From Tipula vernalis (lineage: Eukaryota; Arthropoda; Insecta; Diptera; Tipulidae), in assembly GCA_958295665.1 (NCBI GenBank), contig OY282558.1, forward strand, positions 327,271,106-327,335,105: 64,000 bases of DNA, given 5' to 3'. Shown piece after piece: positions 32,412 to 43,059 of the stretch. How positions within the stretch are numbered: the first letter of the stretch is position 1; every line of letters starts with the position of its first letter. The position numbers and the translations under genes were made by a program. The notes beneath the pieces were generated by a model, which worked only from the letters and a program-made list of their open reading frames with translations, had not been told where the DNA came from and searched no databases.

Positions 32412-34945
32412 CCTTTATGTTTACAACCACATATCCGGGTGAGTTTTTAATTTTAAAAATCAAAAATTTCTACGATTGAGAGGTCAATTGATTTTTTCGG
32501 CTTTATTATAGACAAATATATTAATTGTTCATGGCAATCCCAATATTTTCGATTTGGTAAATCAGAAAAATAAAGAGGCCATTCCCTTATAATATATCTT
32601 TCCCCCTCCCCGTAATTTTAGCCCAAGGCGCTAAGAGATATACCAATGTATTGCTCTGCAAAATGAGAACCCACCCTCCAGGAGTTCTTTATGTTGGTAG
32701 TTTGGTTTCGTACTGAAAAGTTGGTCTACTCGTCAGGTAGCTACGACCAAACTACAAAATATTCCATTCTAGCCACTCACATTAAGTATCTGGCCAGAAC
32801 GTACTGACATAGCGAATTATTATTCACGACATAAAATTTTAAAAACCCATGGAGAAACCTCATTTTTGTGTGTATTATGCCCACACGAATATTTTTTAAG
32901 AATTTAATTTGTCTCGTCGTAAGATTTAGAGGTCAGGTTGGAGTGGCTGCTTACACACACTTAGACCGGTGACGGTCCATTGTGATCAGAGAAGATTTAG
33001 AGGTCATACCGACTTCAAATTTTCAGTAGCTTTCTAATTATTTATCCTCAATCAGTTTTTAATTTTTTGCTTGCTTTTGACAACCATCATACCCGGGTAT
33101 ACGAGTAATTTAAAGTAATATGTATGTCAAGAAAGAAGGAATAATCAACGCAAAATTTAGCATTTCATCAGTAGTTATTTATTTAAAAATAAAAATAAAT
33201 ATAATAAATTCATTTGAGAAAAGTACAAAATTAAATTAAGTCTGACATTGAATGCAACTGGTGACATCCAATATGTTGTAAAAAAATGCTTGCGGCCAAC
33301 GGTTGGTTCTTCTTTTACATGAATATTCTCCAAGCATTTTATCCATATTGTCGACTCCACCCTTAGTCCTATTATAATCCAATAACATAGTTGGTTTATT
33401 TGCCGAGCCTTGGATTTCTTTGTCGTAATGCTTAGTTGATAAGAGAACTACAGCTTTGTTTTTCTTTGGAAAGTAGGAATACATTGTGATATTACTGCTG
33501 AATCCAAACACAGATGATTGAACTGATCGAGGTTAACCTTTCCCAATTAGGAAATTTGGAGGTATAAAGCGACGTCTTTTATTAACCGTACATAGTATTG
33601 ATAGGTTAAAATCAAGCATCAAACTAGAAGCTAGATTATAATTGGTGAAGAAATTATCGCATGTTATGTTTCGACCACTTCCATGAAATAGGTTGCAGCA
33701 TAAATCCTTCACTATTCTTTCGCCCTAATTTGTTTCCCGTTGACCTGAAGCGTCCACCCCGGTATATATTTGACCTTTTATTGGATTTGAAGTACTCGAA
33801 TCACACACCCACCACACTTTGATTCCATATCTGGTGGGTTTTGACGGGATATATTGCGTAAAGCGTGTACCGCCATAATATGGAAACAGCTGTTCATCCA
33901 CAGTAATATTTGCTCCGACTACGAAATACTCTTAAGCGCTGGCTACGAGTGTTTCCGTTATCAAATCGAATATAACGATTTACTGTATAAAACCTTTAAA
34001 GACCCGTTGAAGCACGATAAAGAATATATGAGCACAAGAACTCCATAAATCTTGTGTATGTTGATTCCTTGACCTGCTCACACCAGCCAATAAAATGATA
34101 CCGAGATAGGCGTCAAACTCAGCGGCGGTTATTGTCTTCCACATACGTTGCGTTTCATTTGGGGTTTCGGCATTCCATGCCCGATAACTTTGAGCGCCTT
34201 TCCGATTCGTCTCACGAATAATAATATCACTTGTTATTATTAGTTTAAACATTTGTAGAATATTTATGCCCAAAGTTTTTTTTGTTGGTCCAGTAGTGGC
34301 CGTTTTTAAAATATTATGAGACAGATTTCTTCGAGGTAGTGGGGGAACTTCACTCCATACTGTTCCGTCTCTTGCTTTAGGTCATCATCAACATCTGAAT
34401 CGTCATCTTCTGGGTTGTATTCTGGTAGAAAAGGTTCCTCTGCATCGGAAGCTAGGTCATCTATATCTCGTTCTAGTTCTGCATTTGCTTCTTGTCATTT
34501 TCTGCTTCAGAAAATTCTTCCAATTGTCTTCTCAAATACGCTTCCTTTTCTTCTTAAGACAATCGTGTCAGTTGTTGAGCAGTTAACCATTTTCCTTCCA
34601 TCTTAAATTAAAACTAAATTTAGGTGTATATTAATTTTACTAACTTGTATCAGTACTCAAACGAAACTAATCGTAATATAATATTCAGTACCAACAAAAT
34701 CAATTTTACTTTGTATCTTATTGTATATTATTACAGGAATGAGCATGAAAACCTAATACATAAAATCGTAAATAACGGTAAAATATAGGAATAAACGGTT
34801 GTTTCCTTAAATAAATATCAAAATCTCTGTTTCACTAGTTTATCAGTTTAATATACATATTTAAAAACGTATGGAATTTTCGGTACTTACCCGGGTATGT
34901 TGGTTGTAAAGAGGAAGGTTAAATAATTGGTTGTAAACATAAAGG
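32412..34945. mobile_element. full-length piggyBac-type element, inactive
   Basis: Both ends start CCTTTATGTTTACAACCA inside TTAA (32408-32411 and 34946-34949), the exact piggyBac target. The 2,534-bp length is normal for the superfamily. The minus-strand transposase is broken. At the right, a second end-like block (CCTTCCTCTTTACAACCAAC) preceded by TTTAA lies just inside the true end. It carries a LINE-tail-like scrap near 32935-32990. Confidence 0.9.
33170..34606 (-). pseudogene. piggyBac transposase remnant
   Basis: From the N-terminus (about 34606) the minus strand shows an acidic region, then KTITAAEFDAYLGIILLAGV (about 34100), broken catalytic stretches, and the C-terminal MYSYFPKKNKAVVLLST, LDYNRTKGGVDNMDKML and YSCKRRTNRWP, typical of the DDE_Tnp_1_7 family. 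Stops and shifts are frequent (for example near 34560, 34430, 33990). The catalytic aspartate region cannot be followed in one frame. Confidence 0.88.
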
Positions 34946-35159
34946 TTAATGACTGTCAACGACAATAAATTTATTGATGAACGTTGCTGTATTGTTCGCA
35001 AAAACAGGAACCTTAATATTATTGATAAGGTCGATGGTAGTGGGCCCTCGGATTAGAACTTCGGACGGTAAATTTCTTGTTCTAAATATGTATACTTTAC
35101 TTTCGAATGCTTGTATTAGATGCTTGCATATAAAACGTGTTGTAACAAGCTACCTAACT

Positions 35160-35740
35160 TAATGTTATATTATCCGGTTGGATGTCATTTTTTTTATATT
35201 GGGTGATTTTAACTTAACTGGTATAACTTGGAACAGTAATCACGATGTCATATATCCCTATCTTCGCATGGTCGGTATACAGCTTACTGGAAACTGTGAT
35301 ATTTAATGAGTTAATATACAGCAAAATCATCGCCACTTTAATACCACTACCACCTTCAATACCCCGCCACTTTTATCACACAATATCACGCGAGCTTGAG
35401 TCACTTCATGAGAATTTTGCATTTTTAAATTGCAATGTCCAGCTGGCCATTGATACATTTTATGAAATTCTATATGGTTTTATGAAACCTATAGGCTTCA
35501 GACATCGTAAATTTAAATGTGATTAAAATTTTCTAATTTGCGAGACCGTGTTAAATATGAAATCCGGAAACGTTCTTCAAATTATTTGTCATATTAAACA
35601 TTATCCCAAATTCTCAAGTTAATCTGTATCTATACTCAGTCTCTTTACAACTAGATCTTTATACCAATCATGTATGAAAGTAGGTGTAACTGAAGCTACT
35701 GAAGCAAATGATATTTGTAATTTGTTTGTAAGTAATATCA
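35160..35740 (+). pseudogene. old LINE A: endonuclease and linker pieces
   Basis: Reads ILGDFNLTGITWNSN, the GDFN motif of the apurinic endonuclease domain of non-LTR elements, then RVKYEIRKRSSNYLSYIKH and ANDICNLFVSNI from the region before the RT. Frames are broken. The same LINE continues at 35930, 37414 and 39797, split by later insertions. Confidence 0.75.
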
Positions 35741-35747
35741 TCACTTA

Positions 35748-35916
35748 AGGCGGCTGCACGAGTCCGTCTCGTGCGCGTCGCATTTTGCGACGCGCTTTTT
35801 AAACCAATCAAAGCACCCTAATCTAAAAAAAAATTACCCTCCTGAGTTGAAAAATGTTTAATTTTAAAGCGCGTCGCAAAATGCGACACGCACGAGACGG
35901 ACTCGTGCAGCCGCCT
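35748..35916. mobile_element. 169-bp Harbinger-type MITE, GC-rich ends
   Basis: Near-perfect inverted arms of about 50 bp (AGGCGGCTGCACGAGTCCGT at the ends) that also contain CGAGTC/GACTCG and GCGTCGC self-pairing. TTA flanks both sides (35745-35747 and 35917-35919), a TWA target. It interrupts LINE A. No protein. Confidence 0.9.
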
Positions 35917-35927
35917 TTAATATCAAG

Positions 35928-36126
35928 AAAGGTGCTGCCAAGCCTTTAACGATATTATTTAATTTATCGTTAAAAATAGGCGTATTTCCTTCTCGCTAGA
36001 ATAGTTTACTTATTGTTAGTAACAGTTTATAAGAAATCCGATGCAAGCATTAAAATATAATGAATTAGAGACCTATATCTATATTAAGCAGTTTCAGCAA
36101 AATATTTGGAAAAATTGTATATTGTA
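35928..36126 (+). pseudogene. old LINE A: start of reverse transcriptase
   Basis: Frames read AAKPLTILFNLSLKIGVFPS, then text corresponding to the NYRPISILSAVSKIFEKI block of LINE reverse transcriptases. It ends where the RTE insertion begins (GTATATTGTA at 36117-36126). Confidence 0.7.
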
Positions 36127-37403
36127 TCCTCTCTCCCTCTCTCTCTCTCTGGCTTTCACATCCCATGGAGGGATTTTGCCGCCCGCACTAAGGTCCTCCA
36201 TCCGTCTCGATCCATCGCTCTCGCCCTCCAGTTTCGACATTCTAATACATGTAGATCTTGTTCGACGTCGTCACGCCAGCGCAGTCGGGGTCTTCCTCTA
36301 CGACGAACAACGGCTGGTTGTTGATGGAACACTTTATTGGTCATTCGTTGTTGTGGAGACCGTGTAACGTGTCCGAGCCATCTAACTCGATCGGATTTGA
36401 TGAATCCGATAATATCGCAGCCTCCAAGAAGTTGTCTTATCTCGTGGTTCATACGAATCCGATATTCGTTGTCCGCGACTTTAATTGGACCAAAGATTAA
36501 GCGAATGACCTTCCTTTCGAAGGTAGATAACAACCTACAATCGTTAGAGGTCATGGTCCAGCTCTCGCTTCTGAAAGCCAGCACAGGTCTTATGAGTGCT
36601 TTATAAAGTGCGAGCTTGCACGACTGCGACAGATGTTTAGATCGCAATAATTTCGATTGGGCGTAGAAAACTCGTTGTCCGGCAGCGATTCGGGCTTTTA
36701 TATCTGCCTGCATATAATTCGACGATGTTATAACTGACCCGAGGTATTTAAAGTTTTCGACGCTATCAAAGTTATGGTCGCCAATTCCGAGATTTACCAT
36801 GGAGATGTTCCTGGGTGTTGATAACAATTTTGTTTTGTTGCTGTTCACCTCCAAACCAAGTATTGTCCTTGATATCGCTAGGTCTTCGGCCAAGAAGCAC
36901 GATATCGTCTGCATATCCAAGAATTTGGCCTGATTTATTAAATATACAGCGCGAAGTTTCAATGTTGCTTTTTTTCACTACGTATTCAAGCGCCAAATTG
37001 AACAGCACAGGCGCGAGTGCATCTCCCTGTCGAACACCAGAAGTTATTTCAAAGGAGTCTGACACACCTCCCTCAATTACGATTCTACATACAGACCCAG
37101 AGGTTGTTAATTTACACAGAGAAACGAGTTTCTCTGGAATTCCTATCTTTCGGTTTATACTGTCATATGCGTGTCTGAAGTGTATGTATGGTTATGTTGT
37201 ACTCCCAACATTTTTCCAAGATCATCCTCATGGTAAAACATTGGTCAGTGGTCGATCGGTTGGGATGAAAACCACATTGATAGTCCGCCAATGATGTTTT
37301 CGGCGAAAGGGATGAATCTGGCAAGTACAACATTACCCAATACTTTGTAAGCAGTGCTCAATAGGGCGATACCACGATAGTTTCCACATTCAAGACACAT
37401 TAA
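36127..37403 (-). mobile_element. 5'-truncated RTE-type LINE
   Basis: In minus orientation with a (GA)n-type tail (CT run at 36129-36153) and flanks GTATATTGTA / GTATATAGTA (36117-36126, 37404-37413), a 10-bp target duplication with one mismatch. It contains only the RT domain and C-terminus. Insertion is inside LINE A, exactly between FEKI and the next RT block. Confidence 0.85.
36156..37395 (-). pseudogene. RTE-type reverse transcriptase fragment
   Basis: Reads YRGIALLSTAYKVLGNVV, QCGFHPNRSTTDQCFTMRMI, EITSGVRQGDALAPVLFNLA, ILGYADDIVLLGR (the catalytic YADD), NFKYLGSVITS, LIRPVLAFRSESWTM and the C-terminal MNHEIRQLL...RVRWLGHVTRSP...RGRPRLRW. This layout is the RTE-clade pattern common in insects. 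The frame shifts between 36772 and 36960 and near 37065-37200. The endonuclease is missing. Confidence 0.88.
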
Positions 37404-37413
37404 GTATATAGTA

Positions 37414-37611
37414 AGATGTTTAATATCCTCTTAAAGGATATTAAACATTTAATTAACTCTTTGCAACGCGGTTTTTTCCAAACTTTTCCTAATCGTTCTA
37501 CTACTACGACACTACTAATACTACTAATCGATATGTCTAACTTTATTTTTACTAACGTTAATAAGGGAGAACAGATTGACTGTATTTACACTGATTTTAA
37601 AAAGATGTAGG
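37414..37611 (+). pseudogene. old LINE A: middle of reverse transcriptase
   Basis: Reads MFNILLKDIKHLINS, then after one shift FPNRSTTTTLLILLIDMSNF and NKGEQIDCIYTDFKK, the block that leads to FDTVNH in LINE polymerases. It is cut at 37611; FDTVTH resumes at 39797. Confidence 0.8.
37416..37448. repeat. 13-bp perfect hairpin
   Basis: ATGTTTAATATCC and its complement separated by TCTTAAA, just right of the RTE insertion. It falls in LINE A coding text, so it may be chance. Confidence 0.55.
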
Positions 37612-37666
37612 TTCGGGTGTGGACAGGTTCACCAAATATGCTGCGTGTTGTGATGGGCAGTATGTT

Positions 37667-39180
37667 GACATTTTTTTTTTTACGGGGTGAGCTATATTAG
37701 CCCTGTGCACCGCGACCATTGAAGTCTATTGTGCATCCCCAGAAGGTTTCACGTAAAGTGGAGGTTCAAGTCCTTGATAAACGCCACCAGCTCATGCATA
37801 TTTAAAGGGCCGACGTTAGGCCACTGTATTCTGTATGCATGGAGGAATTTAAGTCTTTTATGGATTATAGCATCAGACGTGAATAGTAGATGTTCGGATG
37901 TTTCCCTTTCCAGGTTGCAAAATCTACAACGGTCTGTAGGGGACTTTCCCATTTTCTCCAGATGTCCATTAAAAGGGCCATGTCCTGTTAAGTACCAGGT
38001 GAGGGATTTTAGAGACGGTCTATCCATCTTGATTGCCTGATCTAAACGTCTAATATCATAGCTTAATAGTTTTTTGGTGTGTCTCATCCCAATGGAGGAC
38101 TCCCAGAATATTTTCGTATATTTTTGTTCCCAATTCCTTATGCCATTTGGCAGATGGCTCTTGGAGTAACCAATACTAGGCTCGGAGCCAAGGAAAGGGC
38201 ACGTCGCTGCCTCTTTTGCACAGCAGTCTGCCGCCTCGTTTCCCTATATATCGCAATTGCCGGGGGACCACAAAAGGGTTACTTTGTTCTCCCTGCTGAG
38301 TTCTAGAAGGTTGCAATAGCAGCTCCAGATTATTTTGGAATAGAAGACAGATGCTCCTAAGGCAAGCAACGCCGCCTGGCTCTCCAAAATTACGTAAATC
38401 TCGGGTTTTCTATATTTTTTGTGAGACATCGAAGCACACATACCTCGATCGCACAAATCTCTGCTTGGAAAGCTGTGGGGGTTTTGACCAATGGAATACA
38501 GAGTTCGAGACCCGGCCCGATTATAGCCGCACCAGTGCCCACCCCTGATTTTGAACCGTCAGTGTACCATATGGAGGCGTGACGGGGTAAGGAGGAGATG
38601 ATACTCCCCGCTTGTTCCCTGTCGGGTATTTCAATCGTGAAATTCCTCCGGCAGTCAATAGTTTTAACCATCACGTCTGATAGTTGGATTATTTCCTCGA
38701 CCAGATTCAATTTGTCCAGGATGCTATTATATCCTGGTTTAATAGTTCTAATTTGAGATGTTATTTTTAGATTGACTGCCCTTGAACCAGCTACTCTTTT
38801 AAGGTCCAAGTGTAGTGGTGAGAGCCCCAATAGCCCCTCAAGAGCAGCTGTAGGGCAGGTTTACATTGCTCCCGTTACACTCAAACAAGCTAGCCTTTGG
38901 ATCTTATCCAATATTGAGCATGCACCACTTTGCTCTGTCTTAGGCCACCACACAAACGCCGCATAAGAGATTATTGGTCTTACGATGGTTGAGTATAACC
39001 AAAGTGCCATTTGGGGATTTAGACCCCACGTTTTGCCAATCATTCTTTGGCAGGTGAAAGGCGCCTTATTTGCCTTGTTTGTGATATATTTTAAAAACGG
39101 GTTCCATGTCAGTTTCTGACCAAGTATCACTCCCAGGTACTTTACCTGGTATGTTAACATACCTGAATATCTATCCAAAT
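37667..39180 (-). pseudogene. LINE C: RT end plus RNase H, poly(A) tail
   Basis: A T-run at 37670-37681 is the poly(A) tail of a minus-strand LINE. From 39178 leftwards: KYLGVILGQKLTWNPFLKYI and LWLYSTIVRPIISYAAFVWW (end of RT), then an RNase H with ASIWYTDGSKSGVGTGAAII and FQAEICAIEVC, then LTGHGPFNGHLEKMG and the knuckle CRFCNLERETSEHLL. RNase H plus this knuckle points to the I/LOA/R1 group. Stops and shifts are present near 38880, 38390 and 38244. It is 5'-truncated. Confidence 0.85.
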
Positions 39181-39796
39181 GATTAGTCTGGCCCTAAAAT
39201 ATTTTTCCCGATCCGCGTAACTACAACACTAATTTTCATTGAAATGTCGGTCGCACAAAACTCCAAATACGCGCCGGTACAATTTATTTTATGTTTTTAT
39301 AATTTTAAATTAATTACACGGGAGATTAATACCCACCACCATCTGCGGAACAAAAAAATACCGATAAAATTATTGTGTAATTCTCCAAAGACCAAAAAAC
39401 TTGTAATTATTCAAACGCGTTATCAAAATTTTTGAACACAAAAATATTGGATGAATTTTTGCGTTCGTGAAACAGCACACTGAAATAAACGTTGAAATCA
39501 GCTAAAACATAACTTGCTGATAACGACAATAGATGGTGGTGAACTAGTTTGAATGTTGTACTAAGGTGTCCAAGATATTTGCTTAGTACAATGTAGTGCC
39601 TATGTACTAATATATGTGGGATATATTTATTTGATGAGCACAGATTCAAAACAGAATAAGTCGGATCTGTAGTTGTCATTACTAAGCTGAAAAAAGCTGT
39701 TCAAACACAATTGTATTAAATAGTCGAAATGAGTTGCATTTCGAATAATTGTGGAGAAAACGAATGAAAATAAGCGATTTGAATGCGTAATCGCCA
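39181..39796. other. unassigned insertion DNA beside LINE C
   Basis: Together with 37612-37666 this stretch separates two LINE A pieces but is not LINE C coding DNA. No motif recognised. It may be the body of another element that LINE C entered. Confidence 0.35.
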
Positions 39797-40245
39797 CATA
39801 GGCTTTTGATACCGTTACTCACCGAATTTTACTTAAGAAATGTGGTAATCTGGGTCTCTCTGGGCAAATTCTTATTCCATACAATATTAATGACATGGTT
39901 TTAGTTACGGTTTTCGAAATCAATGATCTGGGTGTTGGATTTGATCCTAAACTCAAATTTGATCTTCATAAATGAGCTGCATGTGCAAAAGAGTATAAAC
40001 TACTTGGGTTTATTTTAAGACGTGATAAAGAATTTCGTGAATGTTTTTATTACGTTATACAAAAGTTTAGTGCGTAGTTGTTTGGAATACTGTAGTAAAA
40101 TTTGGTGCCCCTACTATGAATCTACAGTAGCGCTACAGTATAGGCTACAGTACAGTAGCCTTCTCTGTTTCGATATCCTGTACGTGTACGTGTGTTTATA
40201 TCAGTGCCACGGAAGCTCTGCTTTTGTAAAGATTTTTGGTTAAAT
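39797..40245 (+). pseudogene. old LINE A: end of reverse transcriptase
   Basis: Starts FDTVTHRILLKKCGNLGLSG, loses the YADD region by deletion, then reads NDLGVGFDPKLKFDLH, EYKLLGFILRRDKEF and LYKSLVRSCLEYCSKIWCPYY. This is the usual end of CR1/Jockey-like polymerases. Two shifts. It completes the LINE that begins at 35.16 kb. Confidence 0.8.
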
Positions 40246-40460
40246 TTGTAAATAGAATTTATTACAATTTATAACATTAGTTATTGTTGCCCGACATTCA
40301 AATTTTCCAGGATTATCTCGTTTTTTAGATGGTAGTTCTAATTTCCCGAAAGACTTCCTCGGAAAATTTTGAGCCCTGATGAAAGAAGGAACAAATAAGG
40401 AAGGGATTAATTGGTATAATTAGTTAGCCGTAAGCGTATATTTTAAAGATTTGTTAATAT

Positions 40461-40774
40461 TGTTTCGTTTTTGCCTTGTCACTCAAGGTTCGTATCAGTG
40501 GATTGTGAATAAAACAAAATCAATTCAATTTATCACCAACGAATTTATTTATGTCACACAAAAAATAATTATAACACAGTTTATTAATAAAAATTCACAA
40601 AATCACTTTAAATAATTTTCACAAACCAAACTTCTCGAAAGTTCATGACTTTTCTAGTTAGAATAGTGTAGAAACATTTAGAACTGTTTTATCATCGAAA
40701 ATTCCATTTAGTACAGTAAAACATTGAGCTATTAGTTTAACTTATTCTATCACACGCTAGGTGTCACCGTCACA
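40461..40774 (-). repeat. solo LTR related to the 27.9-kb element
   Basis: 314 bp matching the 496-bp LTRs at both ends and in patches, with an internal loss of about 180 bp and scattered substitutions. It is flanked by ATAT on both sides (40457-40460, 40775-40778). It is thus an older relic left by recombination between two LTRs. Confidence 0.9.
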
Positions 40775-40778
40775 ATAT

Positions 40779-43059
40779 GTATTCTGAGAAAATACAATAC
40801 GTAGGACACGACAATTCTGAGAACACCAATTTGAAGAAAACGACTATTCTGAGCAAATACTATTCTGAGAAAAAATTAAGAGAAACTGTGAGTTCCTGAA
40901 TATTAATTTGTAAGGTTTTTGTTCGATTTTCTAAGAAAGTTAGGCCAAGGGGAAATAATCTACTTCTATTCATATTTAAATTGTGTATTCATCTGTAGAC
41001 TTTTTCCTTAAAAAAAACTGCCAACTGAATCCCTCGAAACCGTAGGCCATACAAATACGGGTTAGTGATGTAGGAGCCGTGTAAATCTAACAAAATACTA
41101 GAAGAGTTGGCTTTAGAAATCTGGTAAGCATGGTGCTACTGAAATTGGCAAAAATAAAAAGAGATTCATTCAGTTCCCACCATTTTCTGAAAATATCCAT
41201 TCAATTATTTTTTGATCAATTAAAGATTCTGAACGTGAATATAATAGTAGTGCAGAAAAAATAAATTATGTTCGCGGGGGACTTTGGACATTACCGCAAT
41301 AGACGTTTCATTTTCACTCCCTCAGAATAATGACAAAGATATGTCAAGAACTTTCAACAAACTGAGTTTAGCTAGAAGTTTCGAATATTTGTGACGAACA
41401 ACCAACAACATAAATGACAATATTTCGCCCCAACTCACAAGAAAAGATGCTGTAAACTTAAGACTTGAGACTTAAAGTAATTTCATCTTTTTTTTGTTCT
41501 TTTTAGGCCGCTTTAAGCGTTTTTTTTTCGTCACAAATATTTGGAAGTTTTAGTACTTTAAACAATTCGTGGTGTAAATTCTGGAAAAGGGAATTTTAAT
41601 TTTGAAACCCGGCCACAATGCAAATAAAATCTTATTACCTATTTTGATATGGAGTAGTGCGGGTCATATAGCATGATCCGAATCTGAGTTTTAACAAAAA
41701 ACTTTGTGTCACATTTTGGAAAGCAAAAAATGTAACTGTCAAGGGCACCAGAGAATCTAGCGATGACTCAATTCACTTTAGTACCTCAATTAAGTGAATG
41801 TAACATAATTTTCTGAAGTGGTATCATGTAAGCGAGTGCAACCTACTTCAATAATATCGTTAAACGGTCATTTATCCAAATTTCATTGCGAGACCCGAAA
41901 GCCACATTGATACTAAAAATGTTATATTCAACCGCAATTGCACAAAAACTGTAATTAATTCCTGAGCTAGATTTTGGTCGTAAAATGAGACTCGAGAGTT
42001 GCGGTTTTCATATATGGTATATACATAATAGATGTAAAATAGTAAATTTTATTGTTGTTTATTGTTGTAACTCTCAAGAGTCATATACTTATTGTTGACT
42101 CCTATAAATGGTTTGTAAGCTGATTTTGGTGGAAAGGTGAAAAGCTAGTGTCTATTAAAATTTCAAAGTAATTTAAGTAAAACGACCCCCATTTGTTGTT
42201 TGTTTCTATGTAACTTAAAAGATGCAAAAAATAAATTTCTGATCAACAAGGGGAAACCGACCAAAATTAAAACGTGTGTTTGAGAAATTTAGCAATTATG
42301 TATCTCTTTAATGCAATTCACTTCTAATTCATAAACCTATTTGTACAAAATAATTAATCATTTGCTATTTACTTGGTAAATTGGTTTCTCTACATTAAAA
42401 CGAAGGTTTTATTTTTTGTTATAAAAAATATTTTTAATTCATTTTTTTGTAAATAATATCGGGGGTTTGACTATTTTGCTATTGTATAAACATAAATATT
42501 TGTAGAAGAAGTCGTCTATTTATCTATTGATTTTATGTATTCATATTCGATAAATGTGTACAGTCAAGGTTAATTGAATGGCTTCTTAGACAAAGTAACG
42601 TTAAAATTAAGTAAACATTTGTTAACAAATTTATTAATGCTTGATATGTAACACTTATTTACAATAATCTTTTAGTTTTTAATTTTTTATCACTTTTTGA
42701 GGGCCCACACCACAAATATTATACCGATATTGTTTGCCGATTAAAAAGTTTGGATTGATAACGTACTATTCTAGATCAAATGTGCAAAATTGCAAGCAAC
42801 ATCTTATCATTTAACATCATTAACACTTTATGTAGCGAATCAACAAATTAGCTAAAATGTTCATACGTATATAGCTACGTAAGTAGTTTAATTTGTATAA
42901 AAGTATGCTAAATTACTCTAAAGTTCAATAATTAAATAAAAAATTTTAAACATAGATTAGAACTATTTATTTACACACGTGAAATGTGTTTTAAAGTAAT
43001 TTGTCTATGGTTGTATTACAAATTAGTACAATATCAAGATTCGGAATTTTAAAACCCAC
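40779..43059. other. AT-rich DNA with a short tandem motif
   Basis: At 40782-40872 the motif TATTCTGAG recurs four times. A coding-like scrap at about 41302-41390 (SFSLPQNNDKDMSRTFNKLS) is unassigned; it might belong to the P-like element to the right. Otherwise nothing recognised. Confidence 0.4.

Noticed and set aside
32935..32990. Separate LINE insertion within piggyBac
   Set aside because: CACACTTAGACC and GGTCCATTGTGATC resemble LINE tails, but there is no poly(A), coding part or duplication to prove an insertion.
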